A stretch of 30,199 nt of DNA from Stentor coeruleus (lineage: Eukaryota; Ciliophora; Heterotrichea; Heterotrichida; Stentoridae): the NCBI GenBank assembly GCA_001970955.1, contig MPUH01000900.1, forward strand, positions 1 through 30,199, read 5' to 3'. A program made the translations under genes and the position numbers. The first letter of the stretch is position 1; the number at the start of each line of letters is the position of its first letter. The notes below the pieces were generated by a model, which did not search any database, was not told where the DNA came from, and saw only the letters and a program-made list of their open reading frames with translations. This document shows positions 1 through 9,685 of the stretch, piece after piece.

Positions 1-2
1 GA

Positions 3-1691
3 GTAATTATTAAAACTCAAACTTTCACTCAAGTCATCCATAACATCAAAATTCTCAACAATTTTCCTTAAATATTTCTTATTTTTCTCATACATCCTCA
101 ACATCTCAACAATAACTTTATTTTTAGTTTCTTCAACAATCTTTTTATATTCACTTTTAATATCTTTAAACCTATTTTCTGCAAGTGTGCTATCTTCAAT
201 AGAAGAGTCATATTGTAATGCTTCTCTACGAAAATTATTTATAATCTCAAGAAAGTCTTTTAATTTAGTTACACAGATGAAAACTTCAACTCTAAGATCT
301 TTATTACTATTTTTCATATCAATAATAGAAGCTTTTAAATCATTTATAGGTTCTTCAATATACATATTATTGATAATTTTCCAAAAATTAAATATTCTTA
401 GTGTATCTTTATAAGCTTCTTCTTCAATACATATGAAAAATGTGAAGAATTTAATAACATCTGTTGCATAGTCTTCAAGTTTATCGATTTTTTTTTCTAC
501 AAGTTTATAAGCAGAATTTTGACTATCAGCTGAAGAAAAGCTTGAAAAAAAACTCCTGAAACGAGGAGTTTCAGCGCTATTCTCAGTTTTGTTTAAGGTG
601 TTTTTAAGAAAAGTTACAGTTTTCATCAGAGAAGGTCTTTCACTTTTTCTTTGCACTTTTGGCTCAGCGTGTAAAATCTCTAGTTTTTCTATACAGAAAT
701 CATAAATCCCAAGTGTGTATTTCAGCCAGATTTCAACAAAACTTTTATATTTCTGCCCTATGAATTTTTCAATAATCGCCATATCCCTCATAATATCCTG
801 CGCTCTAGGTAGAAAAATCACGGCCTCTTCATTCATGTATTCTTTAATCTGAATAATCCGATTTTTAATATTCACCGATTCATTGTTAAGTTTTTTAAGT
901 TTCATCTCTTTTTTAACTAAAGTTTCAAACTGCGCCAAATCTTTTCTAGCCTCAGAAAACTCATTATTAGCTTTTTTATACAAATTATTCAATTCATCTA
1001 AGTTTTCTAAAAGTTTCTGTATCTCATTACCATAACTATAAAATTTTTCCCCAACATCACGAAACCGATAACTAAGTTCTTTATATTTAATAACAACATC
1101 TTTATATGTGTTTAAAATATCATTTAGTAACCCTTCTGATAAAACTTCAGTTTCTTTTATATATTTTTTACCTAATACAAAACAGAGATTTCTAAAGGAT
1201 CTGATTATTTTCATAGACTTTTTCTTCTTGATTTTTTCTATAAGACTTATTTCCCCAAGTTTCATAAGCCCGCTAGCGTATTTTTTATCAGTTAATAGAA
1301 ACTCTTTTAGTATCCCGGCAAGGTCATTTAAAGTTGTATCGTTTGAAGAATGTAATAATGTGAACTTGCTTCCATTACAAATACACTGCATTATTGTAAA
1401 TCTTCGTTGTAGTGGATATTTCGTCATTTGAATTGGCTTTGATTTTCTAGTAAAGGATTTATTAAAACTATCGCATCGTTCACTTAATTGTTTTCTGTGT
1501 TTTCCTTGAGAATTTGGATAGTATTCTTCGCTGGTTTTGGAAACATAGTATATGAATAGGATGACTTCGAATAGTAGTGTTAAGAAAATGCCGAAGGAAA
1601 ATATTAGGATTGATATGAAACTTGATGGGACGAACTTGGCTAAGATCGCACCTGATAGAAAAATCCCGAATTTTGAGGCGAGTGAGTCCAT
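3..1691 (-). CDS. Membrane-anchored coiled-coil protein, possibly F-BAR-like (partial, 3' end off window)
   Basis: A single minus-strand reading frame is open without a stop from position 1691 (ATG) to the left edge, about 563 codons, so the C-terminus is missing. Residues about 8-50 are strongly hydrophobic (one or two membrane segments, e.g. FGIFLSGAILAK and ILIFSFGIFLTLLFEVILF). The remainder is highly charged and helical. A stretch near residue 135 (LAGILKEFLLTDKKYASGL) has the look of the FCH start of an F-BAR domain, followed by long helices. A second similar stretch appears about 250 residues later (VIKFFTFFICIEEEAYKDTL). F-BAR domains bind and bend membranes; that assignment is inference from pattern only. 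The start is the first ATG after an upstream in-frame stop and leads directly into the hydrophobic segment. It is divergent from the EF-hand gene. It could equally be an unrelated membrane-tethered coiled coil. The gene itself is well supported; its function is not. Confidence 0.8.
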   Translation of the reverse strand, partial: MDSLASKFGIFLSGAILAKFVPSSFISILIFSFGIFLTLLFEVILFIYYVSKTSEEYYPNSQGKHRKQLSERCDSFNKSFTRKSKPIQMTKYPLQRRFTIMQCICNGSKFTLLHSSNDTTLNDLAGILKEFLLTDKKYASGLMKLGEISLIEKIKKKKSMKIIRSFRNLCFVLGKKYIKETEVLSEGLLNDILNTYKDVVIKYKELSYRFRDVGEKFYSYGNEIQKLLENLDELNNLYKKANNEFSEARKDLAQFETLVKKEMKLKKLNNESVNIKNRIIQIKEYMNEEAVIFLPRAQDIMRDMAIIEKFIGQKYKSFVEIWLKYTLGIYDFCIEKLEILHAEPKVQRKSERPSLMKTVTFLKNTLNKTENSAETPRFRSFFSSFSSADSQNSAYKLVEKKIDKLEDYATDVIKFFTFFICIEEEAYKDTLRIFNFWKIINNMYIEEPINDLKASIIDMKNSNKDLRVEVFICVTKLKDFLEIINNFRREALQYDSSIEDSTLAENRFKDIKSEYKKIVEETKNKVIVEMLRMYEKNKKYLRKIVENFDVMDDLSESLSFNNY

Positions 1692-2539
1692 TTGTAATGT
1701 ATTAATGATTATTTTATATATGAGTTTGAAGAGTTTTTGTATTGAAGGATTATGGTTTGTATTGGATAAAGTGTGAGGATATAGGTTTTTTTAAGGTGTT
1801 GGATTAGATTTGGTTGCTTGGAGCTGAATGAAGAGCCTTGATGTTGGAATGGTTATGGTGTGGATTATGCATTTTTATGAGATATTTGATGATATTGTGA
1901 TATTTTTAAATTATTATGGAAGATGTTTTGATTGTTGTTTATAATTTATGATTATTATATTTGTTAAAGATTTTGTAGAGTTATTTGTTATATGGATTAG
2001 ATGGTTTTAGGGTTTGTTTATTAATAATTATAATGGGAATTAAATTACCACTTTAATATTAATACTGTGAAAATATTAGCAATACTATATTTACAAAGAT
2101 GTAATCTCAATCATAAACTTATACAAAATCACAAAGCCATAAGCTTTATAAAATATAATCCCAATCTATGATTTTATAATAAATTTTCTAAACCAATTGC
2201 ATACAGCATAATCTAATACTCAAACCTATCATTATAATCTTAAACCCTATAAATAATTCTCAATCCTCATAAAGCCTTAAATCAAAACCACTATTCTCCC
2301 AACATTCAATAAAATCTCCCAGTCTTAAAAATCCTATAAAATATCTTATCACAAATCTTAAAGTTTATATAGAAATACATCGCAAAAATCTTAGGGAAAT
2401 ATGAAAAAAAAGTAATATTTAAATGGCTCAAAGCAGTGAGGTATGGAATGCACTAGGNCTCTTATCACAAAACTTAAAGTTTATATAGAAATACATCGCA
2501 AAAATCTTAGGGGAAATATGAAAAAAAAGTAATATTTAA
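1692..2539. promoter_or_regulatory. Divergent intergenic region between two genes
   Basis: No gene is visible. The plus strand is G/T-rich and C-poor from about 1780 to 2040, then becomes A/C-rich and G-poor from about 2090 to 2400. Both halves are therefore A/C-rich on the sense strand of the gene they precede. The switch near 2045 probably separates the two promoters. The last part (2344-2574) contains an assembly duplication around N 2458. Specific promoter elements cannot be named. Confidence 0.5.
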
Positions 2540-2574
2540 ATGGCTCAAAGCAGTGAGGTATGGAATGCACTAGG
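2344..2574. repeat. Near-perfect direct duplication around a single N (probable assembly artefact)
   Basis: About 114 bp (2344-2457) is repeated as 2460-2574 on the other side of N 2458, including the first codons of the EF-hand gene. The copies differ by one substitution (aaatctt versus aaaactt) and one G insertion in a G run, both upstream of the ATG. The ATG at 2423 in the first copy is a false start; the real one is 2540. Confidence 0.85.
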
Positions 2575-5500
2575 ACTTCAGATCTCTAGAGCTATGAAAA
2601 GTCGAATGGGTATTTCAGTTCCAGGTCTAGGACAATTCGGATATACTTCAAACGAAATCCCAGTTTTTATTCCAGTGTCAACTTTAGACTTAACCCCGTG
2701 TTTATATGAGCAAGGGAACTTTAAATCCTTTTCTGGCACTATATCGACACATTCTGTCCTTAACATGCCCAAGTTTGCATCAGATCTTAAAACTCCCCAA
2801 AACAATGCTAAAGAATTATTAGAAACTGCCATAGTTCAGTTCAAAGATAAAACCAAAACAGACTGTCGCCATGACTTTCCTAGCGTTGGCACAATGTGGA
2901 TTAAAAACAAATCTATCGCTATAGCCTGGGCTAATTTTTCATCTACTGTTGTAGTTACTGATGAAGCTGCATCTTGGTTAAATACAAATCTAGGAATAGA
3001 CTTATCATCAAAATCAATTGAAAGTAGACCAAGGACAAGCTCAGGAGGTTCAATAAAAAAACCTCTTCCAACATCTCATAGGAATCTTTTGAATTCAGTA
3101 CGTCCTCAGTCAGTACAATCAGAAGTCAGCATCCCTCAAGTCCTTCATTCACGTTCTACAGGCAATTTCCGAAGCCTAAAATCATTAGAACAAATTGCTA
3201 ATAATATCCCAAAAATCATGCTAACCTGCCAATCACGTGATCAGACAAGTAGAGGAATTCTCCCTTATCCTGAGTTTCTAGAAATAATGTCATCATTAGA
3301 TCCAAGTATATCTGATGCAGAATTGAAAAAAATTGTTATGATAACTAATAGTGGAACAGCAGGGATTGTTAGGTATAAGCTTTTTCTAGAAAATATCAGT
3401 AAACAGTCAAATCCAAAAATCTCAAGTAAAGATTCTATATATAGCGATAGAACTGAGCTTTATTCTGTTAATTCATTGATACCAATAGCAAAACTCATTT
3501 GGGAAAAAAAAATCGTCTTAACAGAAATGTCGCAAAGCACAGGAATGAGACCTAGACTAGAAATCCAACCTTCAGAACTTTTGGCTGTGCTGAAAAAAAG
3601 TGGAGTTTTTATAAATATTCATCAACTTAAAGCTCTTCTTAGAGAAGGACAAGGATGTTCAGTACTTGAATTATTAAAAATTGCTAAAAATCTAGGAAGT
3701 AATAATGAACAAAGCTTTAATGTTGAAATGACCACTAGACCATATACAGGACTAGTTAGCGATAATACATTAGACAAAGTTCGTAATTATTTGACTTCAT
3801 ATAACCTTTCACAGATATTTAAAGCTGCAGCAAGAAGTCATTTACTCCATGTTGATGATTTTGTTAATTATCTTTCTGAACATAGCTGTGGAAGGCTTAA
3901 ATCTTTAGAAATCCAACAAGCGTTTTTTCGAGTGACTAAAGATATAGAAAATATTGATGAAACTGATTTCTGTAGGGGGTTTGCTAAATATGAAAGTCCT
4001 AGACAAATATTAGAAAGAGGTTTAAAGCTTTTAAGATCTTGGTTAAGACATGAAAAATTAAGTACCGAGCAAGGGTTTGATTATTTACTTCAAGTGGCAA
4101 AAGCTTCTCAATATATAAACTATGAGTCTTGGGTGAATATTATGTCTAGTTTTGATTTCAATTTATATGAAGCGTCAATATTATTTGATAATATCGATAC
4201 AAAACAGGACAAAATGATTGATTTATCAGAATGGCTTAATAAAGTATATGAAGAAGAAGGTCCTTTGCAAAGCTTTAAAGACACAGTTCTTAAATATAAA
4301 ATTGATAAAGAAGATTTACTTATAAAACTTAATGCACAAAGTAAACAAAGATTGACAGTAGAAGAAATGTCAGAAGCACTTAGAAGAATGGATCCAACTT
4401 TAACTTTAACAAATGCTGTTAATATGGCAAGAAGTGCAGCTGGGGGAAAAGGATATATTGATGTACAAGGTTTTTTAGCTCAATTGTCTCAGCAACCAGA
4501 AGAGTTTCAAGGGAATTGGAAAGAGCAGATATTAAGGAAAATTCAAAACAAAATTAAAGGAGATGTGCCAAGTTTGAGAAGAATATTAGAGGAGGCTGAT
4601 GAGAAAAATACAGGTAAATTGCCACTTGTTAAGTTCCAGGAATGTATTTACAAGGCTGGATTAGGGTTGGATTCTATAGAAATTGAAAGGCTGGGAAGGG
4701 TTTTGGATAGAAAAAACAACCTTAAAGTTGATTATAATATGTTTCTTGATAATCTTGAAGGACCTTTTCTACCTCCACAAGATCCTTTGAAGACAACAGC
4801 AAGTCGATTACAGGTTTTTCTTAAGCAAAACGAACTTACTGCAAATCAATTGTTGAAAAAACTAGGCACTAGGGTTGGAGTTCAGAAATTTGCTGATTTT
4901 TTAATGAGAAAAGTTCAGAAAAAGTTCCCACAAGAACTTATTGATGAGGTTGCCGATAAATTTGATGTTAACAAAGATGGGTTTGTTGATATTAATGATC
5001 TTATGGCAATTTTAAGTAGTAAAAGCTATCTTGATATATCAACAGGAAACACTTTTCCTACTAGGCCGTTAAGTCCGAATAAAGCTAAGGATATTATAAA
5101 GGAAATTAAGCATGCGTTGATTCAGCAGAAGGTTAACTTTTTAGATGCTTTTAATATTTTAGATACTGATGGTCTTGGGGTCCTTTCAGCTAAACAGTTC
5201 TCTGATGGGCTAGCGAAGTTTATTGAATTATCTGAACCTGTAAAACATGGATTATTTGCAATAATGGACAAACTTGGAACAGGGCTTTTAACTCTTGAAG
5301 GTTTTCTTTCTGCTATAAAAGACAATGATATTGAACCAAAACCACACAAAGATTCTTGGAACTGGGAAAATGAAACAATAGAAAAAATACGCAGATGGAT
5401 TCGCAATGAAAATATAAGTGTTGAAAATGCTTTCAGAGCTTTTGATGTAGATTTTGATGGGGTGATAAGCAAAGAAGACTTGAAAATCGGATTAATGACC

Positions 5501-7069
5501 GTTCTGAAACTACAAACTAAAGAATGCCCATCAAGTAAAATGGATCGTCTCTACAAACTTATGGATACTTTTAAAAGAAACTCAATCCAACTTTCCGACT
5601 TTAAACTTTTATTTGAAGAAAATTCCAATCCTGACTGGAAAAAATCGGCCAAGCAACAGCTTGGCCTTTACCTATCACGAAATTATCCTAATATAAAAAT
5701 AGCATTTGAAGTTGTTTCTGAACTAACAGGGAAAATAAAACTTGAACAGTTTATAAAATGGGTAGAATCAAATCAAGTGCTTAGAGGATTTAATCTGACT
5801 CAACAACTACTAGAAAAATTATTTGCTGATTTAGATCCTCATCGAAAAGCTTATATAACAGAAAATGATTGGGAGCATGCTTTTGAGAATATAAACTATA
5901 ACGACCAATGCATAAAAGAAATCAAAGATGCTATAAGAAGCAATTTCGTCGATATTCGCTCAGCTTTTGAATACTTTACTAGTTTTCACAAACCCCAACC
6001 TAGCTCAAATATAGTCCTCGAAGACTTCCAACAAGGTATTTCCGCTTTGGTTCCAAAAAGATTCACTGCAAATGAGGTTCAAGTTTTCTGGAACAATCTT
6101 TGGACAAGTCCTTTTATAGACTTTGCCAGTTTTTCTAAGGAGTTCCACGATATCAAATTCATGAGCACATTTTCTCAAAGTTCAAAAAGACCATCAAATC
6201 ATTCAACCCCAATATCCTTTATGAGTTACAATTCAACAAGTCCTTCAGACCCATTAAAAAGATTACAAAGTTTAATCAAAGCAAGTCCTAACAATATTGA
6301 AGAAGTTTTTAAAAATATGGACATCGACCAATCAGGTAAACTTTCATCAATGGAATTCCGTAAAGCTTTAAGAAAGCTTAGCCTTGGGCTCAGTGCAAGA
6401 GATATTGATTTAGTTATGTCTAGAATCGACACAAATAACGATGGGCAAATCGACTGGCAGGAATTCCAAAAAAACTTTAAATCTTCAGAGACTGAAAAAT
6501 ATACAAATGGTGTCGCTCAAGGACGTATACAAAAAATGCGTCAAAATATGAATGCTTATATGCTTTCACCTAAAGATGCATTTTTACAATTTGACCCAAA
6601 TCGTGTTGGGACTTTAGATTTCTCACATTTTACTCAATTGATTAATAGACTTTGTGAACTTTCTGGTGAACCTGTTCCAGCTTTTACTGTACTTAAAGAC
6701 CTTTATGATATTATTGATATTAGAAAAGATGGGATTATTGATATGAGAGAATGGCTTAATACATTTAAAGGGGAAATTAGGTTATTAGAAGATTCTAAAG
6801 AATTTGATGAAATTATTAGGATTATTTCTAGAAATAGGAAACTTTTACTTATTACTTTTGAAGCAATGGGTAAGAATGGAAGGGTTGGGATTAATCAGGC
6901 TAAGGATATTTTGGCTAGCGTTATGAGGGGGATTAAGATATCAGATGATATGTGGAATAAGATTGTTGGAGTAGCTATTAGAGATGGAATGATAGATTTT
7001 AGATTTATGCTAGAAATTTATAAGGATAGAGCTTTGATGAAACAATGGCACCCTAGGCCGGTTAGTTAA
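2540..7069 (+). CDS. Large HU-CCDC81-like N-terminal domain plus multi-EF-hand protein
   Basis: The reading frame has 1509 codons with no intron. The N-terminus (residues 6-35, with VWNALGLQISRAMKSRMG and VPGLGQFGY) resembles the HU-like fold of CCDC81-family proteins, and a second half-motif (FPSVGTMWIKNKSIAIAW) near residues 113-132 fits the second HU copy. CCDC81 relatives are linked to centrioles and cilia. After about residue 230 the protein is a long array of EF-hand-like helical pairs. Canonical calcium loops are visible near residue 805 (DVNKDGFVDIND), 967 (DVDFDGVISKED), 1260 (DIDQSGKLSSME), 1294 (DTNNDGQIDWQE) and 1391 (DIRKDGIIDMRE). Degenerate loops lie near 550, 874 and 1352. This suggests a calcium-responsive structural protein of cortex, basal body or cilium; that location is inference. 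The start at 2540 is the second copy of an assembly duplication. The stop is TAA. Confidence 0.9.
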   Translation: MAQSSEVWNALGLQISRAMKSRMGISVPGLGQFGYTSNEIPVFIPVSTLDLTPCLYEQGNFKSFSGTISTHSVLNMPKFASDLKTPQNNAKELLETAIVQFKDKTKTDCRHDFPSVGTMWIKNKSIAIAWANFSSTVVVTDEAASWLNTNLGIDLSSKSIESRPRTSSGGSIKKPLPTSHRNLLNSVRPQSVQSEVSIPQVLHSRSTGNFRSLKSLEQIANNIPKIMLTCQSRDQTSRGILPYPEFLEIMSSLDPSISDAELKKIVMITNSGTAGIVRYKLFLENISKQSNPKISSKDSIYSDRTELYSVNSLIPIAKLIWEKKIVLTEMSQSTGMRPRLEIQPSELLAVLKKSGVFINIHQLKALLREGQGCSVLELLKIAKNLGSNNEQSFNVEMTTRPYTGLVSDNTLDKVRNYLTSYNLSQIFKAAARSHLLHVDDFVNYLSEHSCGRLKSLEIQQAFFRVTKDIENIDETDFCRGFAKYESPRQILERGLKLLRSWLRHEKLSTEQGFDYLLQVAKASQYINYESWVNIMSSFDFNLYEASILFDNIDTKQDKMIDLSEWLNKVYEEEGPLQSFKDTVLKYKIDKEDLLIKLNAQSKQRLTVEEMSEALRRMDPTLTLTNAVNMARSAAGGKGYIDVQGFLAQLSQQPEEFQGNWKEQILRKIQNKIKGDVPSLRRILEEADEKNTGKLPLVKFQECIYKAGLGLDSIEIERLGRVLDRKNNLKVDYNMFLDNLEGPFLPPQDPLKTTASRLQVFLKQNELTANQLLKKLGTRVGVQKFADFLMRKVQKKFPQELIDEVADKFDVNKDGFVDINDLMAILSSKSYLDISTGNTFPTRPLSPNKAKDIIKEIKHALIQQKVNFLDAFNILDTDGLGVLSAKQFSDGLAKFIELSEPVKHGLFAIMDKLGTGLLTLEGFLSAIKDNDIEPKPHKDSWNWENETIEKIRRWIRNENISVENAFRAFDVDFDGVISKEDLKIGLMTVLKLQTKECPSSKMDRLYKLMDTFKRNSIQLSDFKLLFEENSNPDWKKSAKQQLGLYLSRNYPNIKIAFEVVSELTGKIKLEQFIKWVESNQVLRGFNLTQQLLEKLFADLDPHRKAYITENDWEHAFENINYNDQCIKEIKDAIRSNFVDIRSAFEYFTSFHKPQPSSNIVLEDFQQGISALVPKRFTANEVQVFWNNLWTSPFIDFASFSKEFHDIKFMSTFSQSSKRPSNHSTPISFMSYNSTSPSDPLKRLQSLIKASPNNIEEVFKNMDIDQSGKLSSMEFRKALRKLSLGLSARDIDLVMSRIDTNNDGQIDWQEFQKNFKSSETEKYTNGVAQGRIQKMRQNMNAYMLSPKDAFLQFDPNRVGTLDFSHFTQLINRLCELSGEPVPAFTVLKDLYDIIDIRKDGIIDMREWLNTFKGEIRLLEDSKEFDEIIRIISRNRKLLLITFEAMGKNGRVGINQAKDILASVMRGIKISDDMWNKIVGVAIRDGMIDFRFMLEIYKDRALMKQWHPRPVS

Positions 7070-7426
7070 GATATTAAAGGTAGTAATTAATTATTAAATT
7101 TGTGGAGGCAAGGTAGTATATGAGGATTATGAATTTTTATATGAAAATCTGAGTATTTTGTGTAAAAAGCGGGATAGAAGATAATTTTGATTTTGATTTA
7201 CGAAAATATATTTTTCCCTTTAGATTTTGTGTATTTTTAAAAGTGATATTTGACTATTTTTTTTTAAATTATCTTAAATATTCATTTAACCTAACATAAT
7301 TTGCATAAATCACAATTCTATTTACTTATTCCAAAAGTTTCTTACACAGCATACACTTTTTCAAAAATCTCCTTCCTCTACAAACCTTACCTCCAAAGGT
7401 AAAATTATATAATATAAAAAATTTAC
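7070..7426. other. Convergent intergenic region (3' ends of two genes)
   Basis: No gene is seen. The left half is G/T-rich on the plus strand (3' flank of the EF-hand gene), and from about 7285 it becomes C-rich (3' flank of the minus-strand ankyrin gene). The composition switch near 7270 probably separates the two transcripts. A T-run lies at 7258-7265. Confidence 0.4.
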
Positions 7427-8122
7427 TTAACTTTTAATACAACAGCACAAAAACCACTTACTTTTTTTAGTCATACCTTTTTTAAACAACCCAATCATTT
7501 CAGGACTTCTACACATTTTCTTAGCTTTTTCTAGTATATTTTTTGACCATTTTTTCTTAAGGAGTTCTTCAACAATTTTAAAATGTCCCCAGCGCACTGA
7601 GACTTCAAGATTAGTTTCTTCTTCTCCATCAACTATCGAAGTCATCAAATAATCAGCGCCTTCAGCCAAAAGTAGCATAACAACTTCTACATTTCCATTC
7701 TTACAAGCAATATACAGTGGAGTTTGCCCTTCACGATTACGTTTATTAATCAATGAAAAAGGATGTGTACTATTTCTTAATAGCTTATAAGGATCTTGTT
7801 CTATTTCTAATTTTATTTGATCAAGATCTTCAGGTTTACCTCTTTCTACGCATTGAATTAAGCTTTGTTCTCGACGTAAATCTTTTATTGCAACGATATA
7901 AGCAGAGTTTTCTCTACTTCGATTACGTTTGAGTCGGTAAACTTTATCAGTTGGAATTGCATTGATTTCGTGAATTAATTCGTTAACATCTTTAGCTTCA
8001 TTTACTTCATGTGATTTAAATAATGATATAGCTCTGATAACGTTTCTTAGAAGTGGCCATTTAGACTTGTATTTTAATGGAGAATGACTACGCTCGTATT
8101 CATTGTTTTCTGTCTCTTCCAT
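7427..8122 (-). CDS. Ankyrin-repeat protein with C-terminal cysteine cluster
   Basis: This 231-residue protein starts with ATG at 8122 and ends with TAA. The clearest ankyrin repeat is at residues 131-157 (GQTPLYIACKNGNVEVVMLL, then AEGAD). A weaker repeat follows near 171-190 (NLEVSVRWGHFKIVEELLKK). The N-terminal 80 residues are basic and charged without a recognised domain. The protein ends in LCCCIKS after a lysine-rich stretch, a plausible palmitoylation and membrane-tethering tail; CIKS is a poor prenylation box because the a2 position is lysine. Ankyrin repeats serve protein binding, and the partner cannot be inferred. It is transcribed in the same direction as the downstream TBC gene but with its own 5' flank. 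Confidence 0.85.
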   Translation of the reverse strand: MEETENNEYERSHSPLKYKSKWPLLRNVIRAISLFKSHEVNEAKDVNELIHEINAIPTDKVYRLKRNRSRENSAYIVAIKDLRREQSLIQCVERGKPEDLDQIKLEIEQDPYKLLRNSTHPFSLINKRNREGQTPLYIACKNGNVEVVMLLLAEGADYLMTSIVDGEEETNLEVSVRWGHFKIVEELLKKKWSKNILEKAKKMCRSPEMIGLFKKGMTKKSKWFLCCCIKS

Positions 8123-8473
8123 ATTTGATTTTATGATTATTAGGCTCAGATTAGCTTAGAAGGCTTTTGGGGAAATTCTGATGATTGGATTAAAAGGAAA
8201 TAGTTGTAGATGATAAGGCTATGGGTTATTAGGATGAGTTATGGAATTTAATATATTTAAATAAAGTTTCGTATGCTTTTAGTATTTGAAATATATGCAT
8301 TTAAGCTTTTCTATCACCTAAAAAAGTTTGGAATATTTTCTATCTAAAAATCAAATTTTAAAGAAAAAATGATAGAAACCTAGATGCTATAAACTTAAAA
8401 ACCTTAAAAGATTATATTCTATACAAAAACTAAATTTCATAATACTAACAGTATGTTATTTACAATTCTCTAA
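8123..8473. other. Intergenic region between two minus-strand genes
   Basis: No gene is seen. Positions 8123-8250 are G/T-rich on the plus strand, as expected for the 5' flank of the ankyrin gene. From about 8330 to 8473 the sequence is A/C-rich, as expected for the 3' flank of the TBC gene. Confidence 0.35.
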
Positions 8474-9685
8474 TCACATAGAAATTTTAGTTAAATTACT
8501 AGGAGACAACAATGAAAATTCTTCCATCAAACTTCTCGCGTTTAAATCAGAATACTTTTCTGAATCCCATTTCGTTAATATCGGTTCTTCACTATCCACT
8601 TCATCTTTCATCACTTCCAAACAAGTTCCTTCATCTTCATTCACAGGAATTTGTTTGACTTCAAAATTCGTACTATTAAACAAAACAAAGTCAATATCTA
8701 CAACCATCTCTTTAAGTTNCTCATCTTTCATTACTTCCAAACAAGTTCCTTCATCTTCATTCACAGGAATTTGCTTGACTTCAAAATTCGTACTATTAAA
8801 CAAAACAAAGTCAATATCTACAACCATCTCTTTAAGTTCAGGTAAATAATCAATAATATCTCCCAAAGTTTTACCAAAAAGGTCATTTTTCAAAAAACTC
8901 ACCAAACCCAAAGCTACATTCACCATAAACCCAAGTCCATAAGCAAAAACAGCATCCCAGATTCTTACAACACAATCCAAATTAAAAGAATAAGAAAAAA
9001 TCGTCATAAACCATTTTGTAAGCCATAAATTGTCATCCAACTCAATTTCTTCAAAAAAACTGTGGACTTTAGGGAATTTCACACAAAGTGCTTTATGGAA
9101 ATCCTCACATAAATCAACAACCAAAGGAAAACCATATTCAAAAAGCCCCTTGCCCCCAAATTTCATACACAAACTTTCTAATATCGCATAACTTTCAATT
9201 TCATTTCCTTGAGATACTATTAACAATATACCGGCTATTGAATTCATTCCTTGACAATACCCTAATTCAGGATAATTATTTACCATGGATACAAGAATGT
9301 TTTTTAAAGATAATTGTCCTGAAGTTGATGAGAAATATTGATGATTAGGGAATGTCCTATTGAGATCTTTTTCTATAGAGTATGTATCTTCTTGATTAGA
9401 AAAGTCAAGTTTTATTTTAGGGTTTTGTATAGAAAAGGCAGCTTTCCAAGCTTGCCAACGAAGGTGAGATGGAGGACCTTCAAAGAGGTAATCACGGAAT
9501 TTCCGAGGGCTTTTAGTTTTGAAGGCTAAAAGAGGATTTTCATAGTTAGAATACTTTTTTAACACCCTTTCCCAACGAGATGCTAAATGCTTGATTCTTT
9601 TTTCAGTATAGGAGTATATGAATTTTGATTTTTTGTATGGAGTTCTTGAGTCTAGCTTAGGCACGCATTTCAGATTATTACCCAT
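8474..9685 (-). CDS. TBC-domain Rab GTPase-activating protein (contains assembly duplication)
   Basis: TBC proteins stimulate GTP hydrolysis by Rab GTPases, switching off vesicle-traffic steps. The domain is recognised from FEGPPSHLRWQAW near residue 68, the arginine-finger motif IEKDLNRTFP (Arg about 110), the glutamine-finger motif YPELGYCQGMNSIAG (Gln about 145), and a later LWLTKWFMTIFSYSF block followed by VVRIWDAVF. Both catalytic fingers are present, so activity is expected. The protein begins MGNNLKC; Gly2 and Cys7 could be lipidated, but the usual Ser/Thr at position 6 is missing, so this is speculative. The frame as given is 403 codons, but 39 residues (LKEMVVDIDF to EVMKDE) appear twice around the N at 8719. 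The true length is about 363. The start ATG is at 9685. Confidence 0.9.
   Translation of the reverse strand: MGNNLKCVPKLDSRTPYKKSKFIYSYTEKRIKHLASRWERVLKKYSNYENPLLAFKTKSPRKFRDYLFEGPPSHLRWQAWKAAFSIQNPKIKLDFSNQEDTYSIEKDLNRTFPNHQYFSSTSGQLSLKNILVSMVNNYPELGYCQGMNSIAGILLIVSQGNEIESYAILESLCMKFGGKGLFEYGFPLVVDLCEDFHKALCVKFPKVHSFFEEIELDDNLWLTKWFMTIFSYSFNLDCVVRIWDAVFAYGLGFMVNVALGLVSFLKNDLFGKTLGDIIDYLPELKEMVVDIDFVLFNSTNFEVKQIPVNEDEGTCLEVMKDEXLKEMVVDIDFVLFNSTNFEVKQIPVNEDEGTCLEVMKDEVDSEEPILTKWDSEKYSDLNARSLMEEFSLLSPSNLTKISM
8601..8838. repeat. 118-bp direct duplication around N 8719 (probable assembly artefact)
   Basis: Positions 8601-8718 recur at 8721-8838, offset by 120 nt so the coding frame of the TBC gene is kept. 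The two differences (catcactt versus cattactt; ttgtttgac versus ttgcttgac) are both synonymous in the gene (GTG/GTA Val and AAA/AAG Lys). That points to two real haplotypes or paralogous copies joined end to end rather than random errors. Confidence 0.85.

Noticed and set aside
187-1776. Plus-strand open frames at 187-414, 1108-1431 and 1552-1776
   Set aside because: They are antisense to the long continuous minus-strand coding frame that ends off the left edge; their protein content is low-complexity Phe/Ile/Ser, typical of antisense of AT-rich genes.
8601-8838. Internal 39-residue protein repeat in the TBC protein
   Set aside because: The repeat is exact at protein level, sits exactly on each side of an N and is also seen at unrelated Ns, so it is an assembly join.
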